Source: Cinnamomum chago (lineage: Eukaryota > Streptophyta > Magnoliopsida > Laurales > Lauraceae). From it: a DNA stretch of 64,000 nt. The notes below the pieces were generated by a model. It saw nothing but the letters and a program-made list of their open reading frames with translations. It did no database searches and was not told where the DNA came from. The stretch's first letter is position 1, and each line of letters starts with the position of its first letter. Of the stretch, positions 1 through 11,202 are shown in pieces. Position numbers and translations under genes: made by a program. The stretch covers positions 131,306,001-131,370,000 of the forward strand of contig CP142453.1 in the NCBI GenBank assembly GCA_038049695.1, written 5' to 3'.

Positions 1-480
1 TTAATTTCCTATATGAAAATCACCCAAATCAATATAACATGTGTCATTATGCTTCAATGCTTTGGTGTTGTAAATTTATGCCTGACTCTTTATCTTTCTG
101 TTGGAGCTTGGGTCTACGCAGTTTATTTTCACTCTTAACGAATACACTAAATGGTTCACATGATACTCAAAGCAAATGCTTCATTCAAATTGTAACGTGC
201 ACTTACTTCCTTTGTCTAATATCTTTAAAATCAGTTCTGAGTCCCATATGGTTCATACTAACGTTGACTGATATCCAATGTAATTAATGATGCCTATATA
301 ACTTGGATACAAACATGTGTTTAGATATGGGATACAAATATAAAGCATCCGATTTGGCATCATATAAATACATTTTTATACTAAAGAAATTATTTTTTAT
401 TTCTACAATGATTCTTTTATCAGTTATATATTGCAATTTTTTCTTTGGAAAGAACTTTATCTCCATAGTGAATTATATAT
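1..480. other. AT-rich stretch, no gene recognised
   Basis: No exon, RNA gene or transposon boundary could be supported here. The open frames are short, AT-rich and resemble no family I know. The stretch may belong to an upstream HMA1 intron, because the next recognisable host exon (at 6476) starts in the middle of that gene. Confidence 0.4.
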
Positions 481-1012
481 TTAATATATTAAGCTTGATA
501 TGCTGTCCACACCATCATGATTGTGCCGTCAGCTTTATCTCTAGTTATGATAAATCCCTGCCTGCCAATGGATTTCTCAATCAAATTGTGAGTCCTGGTG
601 GCCTAGCTTCTTCCTTCACATTGATCAGAAACTTAATCCCAAAAATATCCAGGACTGGGCCCTCCCTGATCATCTCTCTGTCCTGTGACCAAACAAACTC
701 TACCCATCTCCAACCAAGTCCTCTCGTCCCCTCATCTCCTCAAGCATCTCGATACCTCCTTTGTTTCCAGCTGTGGAGAGGGACCCATATCATCTAACCA
801 GTCTCTTCTAGAGGCCTGAAAGTTCCCTGGCTGATCTATCTTGAGAGAAGGTTTTTTTTTTTTTCAAGAACTGCATCTCATCCTCCTTTGTTGCTGTAAC
901 AGCTGCCTCCAAACTCATGAAAGAAAACAAGACCAGATCACCTCTCATCCTGGCTATTCTTGTGTCCTCCAAACTGCAGGCTTCACAAAACCCAATGATT
1001 GAGGGTTCAGCT

Positions 1013-1688
1013 TAGTGTTGAGAAATTCGTTTCGGCCGATTCGGGATTTCGACGAAATGTTTCGGATTTATGTTTCGAAAAATAAAAAAAATAAATATAT
1101 GTGGTTTCATGCATCTAGTACTAAATAAAAAACAAACAAATTCAACACTATTACCAAATAAATTCAACATTACATGTGTACAGGTACAAATAAATGAAAA
1201 GTAGAAGGAATGCAAAAATGAATAGGAAAAAGCAAACCCAGCAGCTGTGAAAAAACCGGAGGCAAACGACAGTTAGAAAAAGAAAAAGCAGCGAACTGCA
1301 AACAAACTCCCTGCTAGTAGGCCAACTTAGCAATATATATATATATATATATATATATATGGGCAATATTCAAGTGAGGGATTCCCTCACCATGTGTGGT
1401 GAGGGAGGTTTCAAGTACAAAAGGGCTTTTGTACTTGAAGGGAGTACACCCTTTTGTACTTGAAACCTCCTCAAAAAGGGAGTCTCTCACTTGAATACCC
1501 CCTATATATATATAAATGCCCCTCTTTTAGCCAATGAAAGCGTGACACGTGTCATCAATGATACACATCCGATTCTCTCTCCTTAACATTCTCCTACAAA
1601 GGTGGATCTCTTAAAATACTAATAAATCATTGGCTATTAGATAGGGGCAGAAACTCCCCTTTTGAGATAGGGGAGTTTTTTAGAATTC

Positions 1689-1722
<34 letters not shown>

Positions 1723-2416
1723 TAAAGAAAAACAGCACCTGGTCCAACCCAGCCCAGCACCAAACCCAAGTCCCAACCCAGCCCAGCAGCAAACCCAAGT
1801 CCCAACCCAACCGGCCAGCCTGCCCAGCCCAGCAAACCCGAGTCCCAATCCAGCCCTGCCTGGCCCAAAAGGGAAAAAAAGGTGGCAGCAGCCAAAAGGC
1901 ATATGTCGAAATAGAAAGCTCTGGAAGAGGAAAAGTAAACAAAGAAGGCAGCTGTCGAAAAAGTTGGAGCTGAGCAAATGAAGATGTGGTGTTGACGCTC
2001 GACAACTTCAGAAGATGAAAAGCCAAAAGGGGGTAAAAAGGCTAACAAAGAAGAAGCAGCAGCAGCTGGGTTGAGCTGCAGCAGCAGATGGCTCAAGTGG
2101 CAGAAGCAGCAGGGTCAAACTGCGCAGGTGCTTCTTCTTCTTCTTCTTGACTGAAAGGGGTGAGTGAAAGAATTACGTATAGCCCCTCACTTAAAAATAC
2201 TACGAATAGCCCCCTCATTTTTCATTTTTTCTATATTAAAGCTTATCTCAGGATTTCGGCCAATTCATCTGAAATCATGCAATTCGGACCAAAATGAAAA
2301 ATTTCGGACGAATTGGAACGAAATCTGAACCGAATAATTACAATAGTGCTATTCGGTTCGGTAGGCAGACCGAACCAAAATTATTCGGATGAACCGAACC
2401 GAATTTCGTAACACTG
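1013..2416. mobile_element. Non-autonomous hAT-type element (1.4 kb) with 8-bp target duplication
   Basis: The ends form terminal inverted repeats: TAGTGTTGAGAAATTCG at the left, and CAGTGTTACGAAATTCG as the complement of the right end (14 of 17 match). The element is flanked by the direct repeat GTTCAGCT (1005-1012 and 2417-2424). A 9-bp reading (GGTTCAGCT) is also possible and would suggest a MULE, but the TAGTG/CAGTG termini favour hAT. Subterminal regions are rich in TTCGG/CCGAA motifs. No transposase is visible; the interior holds a smaller MITE, a TC/TA microsatellite near 1690-1722 and a proline-codon-rich stretch of low complexity. Confidence 0.75.
1361..1502. mobile_element. Short MITE nested inside the hAT element, flanked by TA repeats
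   Basis: The left end GGGCAATATTCAAGTGAG is nearly the complement of the right end, CTCTCACTTGAATACCCC, and further complementary stretches (AAGTACAAAAG / CTTTTGTACTT) lie inside. Both sides abut (TA)n, so the insertion site duplication is probably TA but cannot be proved in a repeat. About 142 bp with no coding capacity. Its TA-flanked hairpin architecture resembles the MITE at 11201-11351. Confidence 0.6.
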
Positions 2417-2896
2417 GTTCAGCTCCTACCATTCTCACCCTTCACACCAAACCACTGGATAGCCAGGAGAAATGTTCTTGCACTACTGCACTGTCCATAT
2501 CCAGACTTCTTTCCTCTGTCACTGTAGGGTTACGGCTTACGACATCAGCAAATGAGCACCTTTTTGCCTCAACAGGTTGGTGATCTTGAAGCAGGTCCTC
2601 TGCACTTATTGGGTCAGCATCAGCAAGCGACTCCCTTACTCTGATCCTTCTATGTGGTTGCCTAGAGCTCATGATATTCACCAACAGTGTTCTACTCACA
2701 ACCTGCTATCATTCAACTCTTTGATAGCTCTCATTGCCATTCTGCCATCACAGAAGCAGACAAAACCAAAGCAGCTACCTCTGACTCTCCCGTCCTACGA
2801 TGAAATGAAAGCGTCGACCAATTGCCATAATATGGGGATACACGGCCATTCATCAGGTGTCTCCTGGGATGTTATCAGCAGAAATGAAAAATCTAT

Positions 2897-2986
2897 TCCT
2901 GGTTGTAGGTCAGTTGGTTAGGGACAAGGTGCATGTGTGAGAGTGCGAGTTCAAATCCTCCATTCAGCCCCAAAAATTAAAAAAAG
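2897..2986 (+). repeat. tRNA-like segment, probably a SINE head or fragment
   Basis: A box-A-like TAGGTCAGTTGGTTAGGG is followed about 40 bp later by a box-B-like GAGTTCAAATCC, then an A-rich tail. The spacing fits an RNA polymerase III promoter. The acceptor and anticodon stems do not form a clear functional tRNA, so a SINE-derived piece is the better guess. Confidence 0.4.
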
Positions 2987-3513
2987 GATAATGAGAATGA
3001 AAATATGCTGATCCCATTTCGCCTCTTTTACCTTGCAGTGTTTCCTCCCATGGTTCTGTATCCACTTAGAATAGATCAACAATAATCCACCTAGATGTTA
3101 TTCAGGTTGATCCTTGTAATCTTCCCTTGGCATCAATATCAAGTATCTTTCAGTTGGGTGGTCTCTGGACTTTAGTGTCTAAGGAATCTATTAGTGTATA
3201 TGGTAACAATATGGGTGGCAAAGATCAAATTCTCTACAAAGGAACATATAAATGCAGACAAATGGTCACCCCCTCCAGAAGGAATTTGGATAATGTTGAT
3301 CATTGGTTGGGTAATAATCCAGAAACTTCTTTGTCGTCGGAATTCTAAGTAAAGAAAAAAGAGAGACAAGATTGAAGTTTTTGCTAAGGAAGAAGCAGGT
3401 GAGATAAAAACATGTTTTCCCCTCAGTTGTTGCAAATTCACTCTAAGTTGAAATCTTAATTAGGAAGGCGGGATTGAGCACTATTTTCTCAATTATATGA
3501 ATGCAAATTCTCC
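2987..3513. other. Unassigned intergenic or intronic sequence
   Basis: No recognisable exon or element boundary. Frames of 70-90 codons occur on both strands (3127-3348 plus, 3172-3441 minus), but neither resembles a known protein and they overlap each other. Confidence 0.35.
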
Positions 3514-3560
3514 TAAGGGGTTGTTTGGCTTTTACACATGTCATAGGAAAATGATTCACA

Positions 3561-3724
3561 GGGTCATTGCTTTGGTGCAATGGTAGAAGTCTCGAGTGCC
3601 ATGCGGCATAATGCAGGTTCGAGATCTGCGAGCAGCCAAAATTGCCAAAGGTTAGGTTTGTCTCCAATCTGGACCCTCCCAGGACCATGCTTCGGCGGGA
3701 CCGCACTAGGTGATGATGTTTATT
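3561..3724 (+). mobile_element. tRNA-related SINE with 15-bp target duplication
   Basis: A tRNA-like head with box-A-like TGGTGCAATGGTAGA and box B GGTTCGAGATC lies between two copies of the 15-bp sequence GGAAAATGATTCACA (3546-3560 and 3725-3739, one mismatch). The box-B match and duplication length are typical of L1-mobilised SINEs. It interrupts the Harbinger element, so it is younger than it. This copy has no clear poly(A) tail. Confidence 0.65.
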
Positions 3725-3840
3725 GGAAAACGATTCACATGTGTAAATGATGCACATGTGTATCATCAGTTCCATACTTCCATATGGAAATGAGTTCCAT
3801 GGAAACAATTTCCATTGTTTGTCATTTTCATAATTCACCA

Positions 3841-5078
3841 TTTTTTTTTTTGAATGTTAACTTTCATTAAAACCAAATCAGTACAAAAGATTTATACTGA
3901 CAAGGAGACGAGAAAAACAAGCAAGCTACAAAAATTTAGACCATTAAACAACACAACAAACCAAAGACAGAGAACAGAAACAACGAAAAACTTATGACAG
4001 ATACCTTGAGCCCGAGAGAGCTATCTCCTTTCAATTATACATGATCTGGTCCATGGGAAGATCTTTAAACATCAGATTTATCTTCACCCATTGTGCGACC
4101 GAAAATTTTATCTTGTCACATAAGATTTCCTCCTTAGATTTTGTTCCTTCAAAGCACCTTGCATTTCTCTCCTTCCAAATGTGCCATTTGACTGATAGAA
4201 ACGAAAGTTTCCATAGCTCCTTTCCTTTTGGATTCCCAATAGGGGATTTCCACGCGTCAAACAACTGATGAAGACAATCAGGCATTACCCATGTACATCC
4301 AAACCAGCTTATGACAGAATTCCATATTTTCCCCACACCTGTACCTTAAAAGAAGATGATCAACATTTTCCTCATCCTTCAAGCACATATGACAAGCATT
4401 CACAATGATCTTCCCTCTCTTTCTGAGATTGTCTGTAGTTAAAATTCATTTTCTTAGAGCTATCCATGCAAAAGCTACTACCCTGGGAGGAGCCTTGAGT
4501 CTCCATAGTCCATTTGCTTTGTCAATTTACTTCTGCACCCCTCCCTTGCCACAATAGCTGAGTAGAAAGAAGAGACACAGAAGGATTGACATTTTGATGC
4601 TGTCCAAATTCTAGTATCTTCCCCATCTTCACAAATTTGAATATTCCTTCAAAGATTTAGAAGCGACATAAACTGGTTCTCCTCCTGTTCCTTCAAATTC
4701 CTTCTAAATGTCGGGCTCCAAGTCATCTGCCCACTTCTGCCAGACCGATCAATGTAACTTCCCACCTTAGCTTGCTTCTCCCTCGCGCAATTATACAGCT
4801 CTGGAAATTTTGAAGCTAATGGATCCCTCTCCTACCCATGTATCCTGCCAAAACAGAACTTTTGTTCCCGTGCCTACTCGGTATCTAATTTTGTGCATAA
4901 ACTTTTCTTTGGTAGAGACTATGCCTTTCCACATTGCTGAATGCTTGTAATTTGCATCAGTAACCTCCCAACCACCCCTTTGATTTCCATATTTTTCCAT
5001 CACCACCCGTCGCAATAGGCCTTCCACCTCATCTCCTAGCCTCCAAAGCCATTTTCCAAGCAAAGCTTGATTCACCAT
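3841..5078 (-). mobile_element. 5'-truncated L1-type LINE: end of reverse transcriptase ORF (zf-RVT region) and 3' UTR
   Basis: On the minus strand, 5078-4791 encodes MVNQALLGKWLWRLGDE and later KVLFWQDTWVGEG, and 4336-4031 encodes WHIWKERNARCFEGT. These are hallmarks of the C-terminal region of plant LINE reverse transcriptases. The frame is broken between the two blocks, so the copy is dead. The poly(A) tail is the T run at 3841-3851 on the plus strand. ATTCACCAT at the 5' end (5070-5078) also occurs at 3833-3841, consistent with a short target duplication or microhomology. The 5' truncation is typical of LINE retrotransposition. Confidence 0.8.
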
Positions 5079-5084
5079 GTTGTC

Positions 5085-5690
5085 GGTTTTCTTAAAATCT
5101 ATGATGAATCAAGACGTGACATTTGACCCCCAAACTATTTTTAGCCATCCAAAGAGGATAAGCAGTTCGGATCGTGACTCAGGAGCCCACAGAATATACT
5201 TAAAAAAAGATCTAATAGTCTGGAGTTCTTTGCAATTTTCTCAAAATCTATGATTACTCAATGGCTCAAGTTTGACGTTCTAGTTGTTTTTAGCCTTTTA
5301 AAGAAGATGAACGGTTTGAAAAATCATGAAATAGGGGCCCACAATATTTAAAAAAAAAAAAAAGACCGCCTCCAAAACCATGCGAAAATGGGCCATTTTC
5401 AAAGAGTACATCCAATGGTTCACCGTTCTTCTCAAATATCTCAAGACCAATGATTAATCAAAATCTGAAATTTGACCTCTTATTTGGTTTTGGCCTTCCA
5501 ATGAAGATGAATGGTTTGGGTAGTGAAAAGGGACTCACAAAAGGCCAGTTTTACATATTTAACAGTTTGGTATTTTTTCCCTGAAAATATATGAAGAAAT
5601 CAATGGCTGAAATTTGGCGCTATAGCCATTGGTGGCCTTTTAAAGACATCCAATGGTTCGGATCTTCATTTTGATGCCCACAAAAAAAAA
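5085..5690. repeat. Four degenerate ~150-bp direct repeats
   Basis: A unit starting TTCTCAAAATCTATGAT and continuing through a TTTGAC block, a TTTTTAGCCTT block, an AGAAGATGAACGGTTTG block and a GGGCCCACAA block recurs at about 5085, 5233, 5427 and 5575. The copies have diverged strongly from each other. No coding capacity. They lie inside the Harbinger element, to the right of the LINE. Confidence 0.55.
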
Positions 5691-5902
5691 AAAAAAAAAA
5701 GGGACTTCCCAAAATGGTATTGTAGCATTGCCTAGTTTCACATCATCGGAGATGTGAAAATCTTGGGCACAAAATCACTTCGTTTTCACATGTTTATTTA
5801 TGCTTCACATGCATAATTGGTGCAACCAAACATGGGATGTGCAATCGTTATGCATGAATCCCCATTTACATACGTAAATGGGTGCAACCAAACATCCCCT
5901 AA

Positions 5903-6475
5903 GTACCATTTTGTTAGTATCAGGATCTCATGTGGATCCTTGTACTTGATAAGGTTTGTGCTCAAGTCAAATTTGACTTCCCTTTTATCCATGTGTCTTA
6001 GGAAATTATTGGTTTTGGCTTCTCTTTTTAGTTTAGTTTTCTTCTTAACAGTATTTTGCAGTCTTAAGAAAACTTGAAATCTCAAGCTTTGTTGCTTTGA
6101 TTATGAACTGCTATTAATGGAGAATTCTGCCTATTTCATCTACTTTTTCCTTGCCTTTTTGCCTTTACTTCTATTTAAGCTCTCCTCTCAGTAGAAGTAG
6201 AGACAACATTTTGGTCATGAGTGTTCTAGTTCCTTTTCATTTCACATTCTCTGTTTAAATTTGAATACTTTGTCTTTGACTTTGAATACATTACTTATAT
6301 AAATCATGTAATTCTAATTTATGAAGCTTGGTCTGGGAAAAGTTTGGGTTTGATTTTGTCAAGCCTGCTACTGGTTTAGTGTCTAGCGTTGTCTTTGTGA
6401 AGTATGTGTCTCTTCTTTGTTTCAAACTAATTCTTCTCCTCCCCACCCCTTTTTTTTTTATTGCAAATATTGCAG
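5903..6475 (+). other. Sequence immediately upstream of the first visible HMA1 exon (intron)
   Basis: This stretch ends in a good 3' splice site: a pyrimidine-rich tract at 6432-6460 followed by TTGCAG at 6470-6475. It is therefore the 3' end of an HMA1 intron. No earlier HMA1 exon (for example the DKTGT phosphorylation-site exon) was found to its left. Confidence 0.6.
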
Positions 6476-6581
6476 GGCTGTTGTTGACCACAGTGTAGGG
6501 AAAGATCTTCCCCATGTTTCTGTTGAAAGCTTTGAGAGTCTACCTGGTAGAGGGCTTTTTGCAACTTTGACTGGTATTAAG
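6476..6581 (+). CDS. HMA1: HMA1 exon: ATP-binding/P region, AVVDHSVGKDL
   Basis: A 106-bp exon that begins with the last base of a split codon and ends in phase 0 at AAG before GTATGG. It encodes AVVDHSVGKDLPHVSVESFE and GRGLFATLTGIK. It follows the HPIGR segment expected in the preceding, unseen exon. Confidence 0.92.
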
Positions 6582-9500
6582 GTATGGTCGTCCATGATCC
6601 ATATCACCATCAGACTACTATTTTACTAAGGATGGAAACAGGTAGGCCTTGTATCAGTTCCAAGGTGTACCTGCTCTGTTAAGCTTTTTGGGGGGCCTAG
6701 ATCCAACTCTAGTCTAAACCCACCATTGCCGAAAATTCCTGTTCCAAAATGCAATGCAAAGGTAAGGATGAAAAACAAGATGGGAGAAGGTGTCAGGCCT
6801 CTTTGAAAAGAAGATGATACTTGTTTTTTGGAAAAGAGAAGAGAGATGCTACTTTGTTTCAATGTGTTTTTTTCCCCCTGAATGGTAGCATTGGATAGAG
6901 ATGTGCATGTACTTATGCAAAAATCAGGCAAATGATGGTCCTGTCTTGCATTATTTTTGTGGTTTGGGTTGATTTTGGGTTGCGTCTTTCTTCTTTTTGA
7001 TTGGTAACGTTACTCAAAACCTACAACCTCAAGCTCAAACTAAAAAATGAAAAGAAAAGAAAAGGAAAAAAGAAAAGGAAGAAAGGGAGGCAATTTTTTT
7101 TTTTTAATTTTTGGTATGCGTTGATGTGTATCGCCATTGTCATCAATTGGAATTTGTAGATGTAGAGGGTAATTGTATAATTAGAATTGGGGTTCTTTGT
7201 AGTTTGTAGTAATAACGTATATCGGGGGCATGGTAGTGGATTAAGTGATGCAGTAGTTATGTAATCAGAGATAGCCTGTACGGTGTGTGTGATTTGGAGG
7301 CTTGTTGCAATCAGAGAAATATAAACAGTGAACAGTTAGGATTTGATTAAAGCACTCTATTAGGGTCCATGTATTTACCTCATAAAAGTGAAAGGTAAGA
7401 TAAACGAGTGCTCTCAAGTAGAGATGAATAAGGCCTTAAAACATTTTTTTAATCTTACATCTACGTTTAAACTTAAATGGTAGAGGGTGAAAAATGTAGA
7501 AGAAGAATATTAACAAAAAAAAATTTCCTTTTCAAGTTTTACAAAAAAAAAAGAAGAAGAAGGAAATCTAGAGGTGTAATCCTCATTTCATAAAGGCCTG
7601 AATGTACATGATGCATAAACCTCCCATATATTTTAGCACCCAGGGCTTAACCTCAAGTTTTTTATAGCCTTAAGGTCTCTCCTCAACCTTTTTTTTTTTT
7701 TCCCCTCCTCTTTGATTATCTTCTAGCTGTCTGTTAACCCAGCTTGCTGGAGCAACAATATCAAAATTTGGTTTCATAAGCATTGCTGGATAGTTCCCCC
7801 TCTACAAAGATTCTCTTTAATGTATATTTCTATGCTCTTTCCCACCTTGATTTATTAGTCGATCAAGCCCAAGAAAGAACACAAACAAACCACCATTCAC
7901 TGGTCTCATACTTTTTGGTAGGTTACTATCTTTTGTTTTGATGGTTGTTGTTGTTTTTATTTTTTGTTATTTTTTATAGTCAGGAGTTGGAGGTGAGCTG
8001 TTGAGGGCATCACTTGGTTCCGTGGAGTACATTGCTTCACTATGTAAATCTGATGTGGAGTCGAAGACGCTAAAGAAAGCCGTGAGCTCATCTGCATATG
8101 GCGAAGACTTTGTTCATGCTGCACTATCCGTCAATAAAAAGGTGAGGTGTCTCCTTAAACTGTAGGGTTCGGATCAGCTGCAGTTGTCCAGATCAAGTTA
8201 AGGTTTAAAGAATGTAACTTCTTTCGAGATCCATCTCTATTTTTCTTGATACTGTCTATATTGATAGCTTATGCTTATTTAGATGGAATGTTATCTTTAA
8301 TGAAAGAGGCTGCATTCAAAATTTTGTTAGGATAATGTACATCTTCCATGGATCCATTAGAGATTTTTTGGAGTTGTTCCCGTTGTCCTATTTCCCGAAG
8401 TAGCAGATATGCAGAGCTATATGCCATAAACTTCAAGTATCATATCTCTTCCCTAAATCTCTTTTTCCATAAACTGAATAGTTCCACATATAGCTACATA
8501 AATGGCATATAGCTACTTTTTGTGTAAACTAAATGTGTCATCTTCATCATGTACTGTCACAAATAGCTCAACTAGCCTCAATGGTCTCCAACGGGTCCAG
8601 TCGCTTCTGAATGAATTAAGCCAAATAAATAGGTGTTTTATAAGTTTTAGGTAGCTGGAATCTTCTGTATGTTATTTGTAAACGTTGGAGTTCTTTTATA
8701 GTGATGGTAGTATTTAGATTTTATTGTGAATGGAAGATGCAAAACAAAAGAAATGAATTTCAAATCCTTCCAGAATCTACAGATTATAGTAGTTAAGAAA
8801 ATAGACAGCTCTGTCAAGTGGCTGTTACTGTTGTATTTTAACCCTGTGAAGAAGATAGAAGAAATTTAGACTTAATTGTTTGTCCATGAATAAGATTACT
8901 CTTGGTTGAAACTGATTCTTTTTTTCCCAACATCATTTATCATGCTTCTGAGATCCACACTTGTTAAGTGGAATCTATGTGACACAAGTACTTCATGTAC
9001 ACCATTTATTGCGTGTGACACGGGTACTTCATGCGCACCATTTATGTACTGGTGGATATGAATGTTGTTTCTTATTTCTGCATTTAATGTTTTAGGGTTG
9101 TGCATTTTCATATATTTAGTAATACATGAATCCCATAGGAACTGTGCATAATGCTATTTCATTCGTTTTGTATGACTTTTATGGAATATTCACAAAGTTG
9201 AACTTTTAAAGTGGCCTATGTATCTCTGCATATTGCAATCCTGACATCCACGATGTGTTAAATGAAAATTCTCATATATTCAAGTGATGGTAATGTCATT
9301 AACACTATAGTTTTGCTGCAGGTTACATTATTTCATTTTGAAGATAAGCCTCGTCCTGGTGTTTCAGATGTTGTAACTTCATTAAGAGATCAGGCAAAGC
9401 TTCGGTTAATGATGTTAACTGGTGACCATGAGTCAAGCGCTTGGAGAGTTGCAAAAGCTGTGGGTATCGATGAAGTTTATTGCAGCTTGAAGCCAGAGGA

Positions 9501-11160
9501 GAAGCTCAATCAAGTGAAGAACATCCCCAGGGATACTGGTGAGATGGACATTCATTTTCAACTGAGGTTAATTTATTTTATTGTAGCCATGTCATTGGTA
9601 CCTGATTGATGATTATGAGATATGGGCAGCTCAATTCAGCTCAGTTTTTATCATTTCATATTTTTTGATAACAACAATGTTAAAGTGATGGTTCAATCTG
9701 CATTGTTCTTTGAATGTAAAGGGCATTACCTCACTAGGATAAAAATTCCCATGCTTAAAGGTGTTTGGATAGAAACTAAAAGCCCCCCCACCCCCCCGTT
9801 ACTTTTTTGGACCTTTGTGTGCCGTATTAATTTAGAAAAACGATCTACCCCGCCACCCCCTTGGTTTTTTTTTTTTTCTAACGGAGGGTGTCCCAGCCCT
9901 TTGGGCCAGACTAATCCCTAGTAGGGAGTGTTTGGATGTATGGTGAATTGAAGTAAATTGAGGTGAAGCATCAAATCAAGAGAGAATAAAATATAGGGGG
10001 TTATGATGGTCATTTGTTTTTAGTTGTTTGATAGGGAATCTTTTTGACTCTGTAAAAAGAGGAATTTTTTTTTATTTTTTTTTGTCATTTAGTGGAGAAA
10101 GAAGGTTGCTCTTTTACTTATTTTTGAAAAATGAGGGAATTTTGAATTTGTGTACTTTTGATATGATCCCTTGTCTTTTCTTATTTGGATAATGAAGGCT
10201 TTACTTCACTTTAACTTTACTAGTAAATTGCCAAACACGCTGGGCCCGGAGGAGCCAGGTAAATCCTTTGTGGCACCAGTGTGGCAGTGTAGTTTCGAAC
10301 CCTCAACCTCCAGAAGCAAACCGTGGTCCTAGGCCAACCGAGCTACCCCTCGGGGTTCCCCACATCCCCTTGTTATCATGGTATTGAAGCAAGGTTTGAA
10401 GAAAAGCGGGTTATCATTTAACCTCAAGCCCCAATCATCCTCTCTCCTGTTTTCTACAAACCTAGTCTTTTTTATTTTTTGGGTCTTCTCTTGGTGGGCC
10501 CCATCTGTTATGATTCAAAAGACCATGTTTGATTTTACAAATTTGTGGGGTTTTTTTTTTTGGCTTATTTTAGAGTATCTACAACAGTTGTTACAAGCTT
10601 TGATGCCCGGTTACAGGATGGATGCGAAAGGGAGATGAGTTCGACACATAAGTATCAGATACAATATGTTGCCCTGTTTCGAAGTATCTGGGAATCAAAG
10701 TTCATATTTTTTTAGGAAATTACAAAAAATTAAGACAGTTTTTTTAATGATTCTGATACATGTGGGGTTTTTGTGTAGAGAACCACCATTCCTTAAGAGG
10801 AATGCAGCAGAGCCCACTCCGAGACTATGATTCCTAGATACTAAAAAATAGGCAACACATCCATATATGTATCATATGATTCATATCTGATGCTTCATTT
10901 TATGTCTAAAATTTGAAACTCAGATGCATCCATGGCTTTTCTCTATTATATCCACGTCATATCTTGCATTGTAGCGCCCACAATATGTACCATTACCTGC
11001 AAGATTCATATCTGATGCTTCATTTTATGTCTAAAATTTGAAACCCAGATGCATCCATGGCTTTTCTCTATTATATCCACGTCATATCTTGCATTGTAGC
11101 GCCCACAATATGTACCATTACCTGCAATGTATCTTATAGATATGAATAGATCATTTAGAT

Positions 11161-11202
<42 letters not shown>

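Larger units (their letters stand above)
481..2905 (-). pseudogene. Decayed LINE ORF1 (RRM plus DUF4283-like), split by a hAT insertion
   Basis: Read on the minus strand, 2890-2700 encodes a degraded RRM: an FGFVCFCDG RNP1-like motif followed by RAIKELNDSR and SRTLLVNIMSSR, with at least one stop and one frameshift. Next come a CSFADVV motif (about 2560) and DMDSAVVQEHFSWLSSGLV. The frame resumes beyond the hAT element at 1004 with GDLVLFSFMSLEAA, then VPLHSW, WVEF and FGIKFLINVKEE pieces down to about 550. This order (RRM, SFADVV linker, DUF4283-like domain) is that of ORF1 of plant L1-type LINEs. Several stops and frame changes make it non-functional. The motifs are read directly; the family assignment is by recall of such ORF1 proteins. 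Confidence 0.55.
3517..5899. mobile_element. PIF/Harbinger-type element expanded by nested SINE and LINE insertions
   Basis: The left end GGGGTTGTTTGGCTTTTAC matches the complement of the right end (GGGGATGTTTGGTTGCACC) at most of its first 16 bases. Both sides carry the 3-bp duplication TAA (3514-3516 and 5900-5902) typical of PIF/Harbinger. No transposase frame is present. The element now spans about 2.4 kb because a SINE (3561-3724) and a LINE 3' fragment (3841-5078) landed inside, and because it contains a four-fold degenerate repeat (5085-5690). Confidence 0.6.

Noticed and set aside
303..797. 164-codon plus-strand frame
   Set aside because: It overlaps the minus-strand LINE ORF1 remnant, has AT-rich biased composition and no recognisable motif.
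1705..2096. Minus-strand frames of 90-129 codons
   Set aside because: They lie inside the hAT element, include a microsatellite and proline-type low complexity, and show no domain.
2897..2986. Functional tRNA gene
   Set aside because: Box A and B words are present, but acceptor, D and anticodon stems do not pair well; SINE origin is more likely.
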